Part shown: positions 8,764 through 9,052 of the stretch, piece by piece
Layout: each line of letters opens with the position of its first letter
Position numbering within the stretch: the stretch's first letter is position 1
NCBI GenBank assembly: GCA_946479335.1
Contig: CAMLFP010000225.1
Coordinates: 1-9,052 of the forward strand
Source of the DNA: an uncultured Archangium sp.
GTDB taxonomy: Bacteria > Myxococcota > Myxococcia > Myxococcales > Myxococcaceae
Direction of reading: 5' to 3'
Length of the DNA: 9,052 nt
Translations under genes and position numbers: made by a program
Notes under the pieces: generated by a model
Told to the model about the DNA's origin: nothing
Database searches by the model: none
What the model saw: the letters and a program-made list of their open reading frames with translations, nothing else

Positions 8764-9052
8764 TCAGCGCTCCGACAACGCGGCGAGGCGGAACTGCGCG
8801 GCCTGGGCGATCGCCTCGTTGCTGCGCGGGAGATCGGGGAAGTGCCCGATCAGATCGTGGGTCGACTGCTTCCGCTGCGCCATCGCGTTGCGGTACGCGC
8901 GCATCGCGCCCTCGGGGTCGCTGCGCCGCTCGTTCACCTGGCCCAGCAGGTAATGTCCGACCGCCAGCGTCGGCTCGAGGAAGAGCGCGCGGGTGAGCTC
9001 CAGCTTCGCCTCGTCGAGCTCGCCGACCTGCATCGCCGCGAGCGCCAGGTAG
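8764..9052 (-). CDS. C-terminal TPR part of a protein cut by the window edge, possibly a CheR-type methyltransferase
   Basis: Only the last 95 residues are present. The frame stays open through the edge, so the apparent ATG at 9033 is probably internal: the six residues before it (YLALAA) continue the TPR pattern. Two TPR units are visible: YLALAAMQVGELDEAKLEL with ALFLEP, then GHYLLGQVNERRSDPEGAM with RAYRNAM. A tail follows ending in AAQFRLAALSER. The phrasing ALFLEP..AVGHYLLGQV...G...A...YRNA, followed by a short variable tail, resembles the TPR end of CheR-family chemoreceptor methyltransferases in myxobacteria such as FrzF. The methyltransferase domain itself is outside the window, so this is a resemblance and not proof; a plain TPR protein is the alternative. 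It lies 8 bases upstream of the deacetylase-like gene on the same strand. Confidence 0.7.
   Translation of the reverse strand, partial: YLALAAMQVGELDEAKLELTRALFLEPTLAVGHYLLGQVNERRSDPEGAMRAYRNAMAQRKQSTHDLIGHFPDLPRSNEAIAQAAQFRLAALSER

Noticed and set aside
7781..9052. Possible secretion or immunity system around the deacetylase
   Set aside because: Only two genes are visible, neither with effector or nuclease features, and nothing links them to hutH, acr3 or the TPR gene beyond position.

Overview
The window is very GC-rich and almost entirely coding. It looks like a chromosomal segment of a Myxococcota-type bacterium. That placement is inferred from base composition, from a giant tetratricopeptide-repeat (TPR) protein of a style common in that group, and from a CheR-like TPR tail. 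No sequence match fixes the species. I see no tRNA, rRNA, CRISPR array, insertion sequence, phage gene or toxin-antitoxin pair.

Left part (78-2662, + strand): a complete histidine ammonia-lyase (hutH) whose stop codon overlaps the start of a complete Acr3-type arsenite efflux permease. The two genes look translationally coupled, although they belong to unrelated processes (histidine breakdown and metalloid export). The first 77 bases hold no gene I can support.

Middle (2789-7780, + strand): after a 126-base gap, one gene encodes a cytoplasmic protein of about 1663 residues. Most of it is a solenoid of TPR-like repeats with a strikingly constant 72-residue (216-base) period. It ends in a non-TPR domain of about 260 residues that I cannot assign.

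Right part (7781-9052, - strand): two genes read leftward, probably as one operon. The upstream one is cut by the window edge and shows only a TPR C-terminus resembling the tail of CheR-type chemoreceptor methyltransferases. The downstream one is a lipoprotein with the motif set of NodB/CE4 polysaccharide deacetylases, with an altered first motif. This operon converges on the giant TPR gene with no gap: the two stop codons together form the palindrome TGATCA.

The genes form three units (hutH-acr3, the TPR giant, cheR-like plus deacetylase). I see no convincing evidence that they make one new system. The most unusual items are the regular 72-residue solenoid with its unassigned C-terminal domain, the hutH-acr3 coupling, and the deacetylase-like lipoprotein with a changed metal-site motif.
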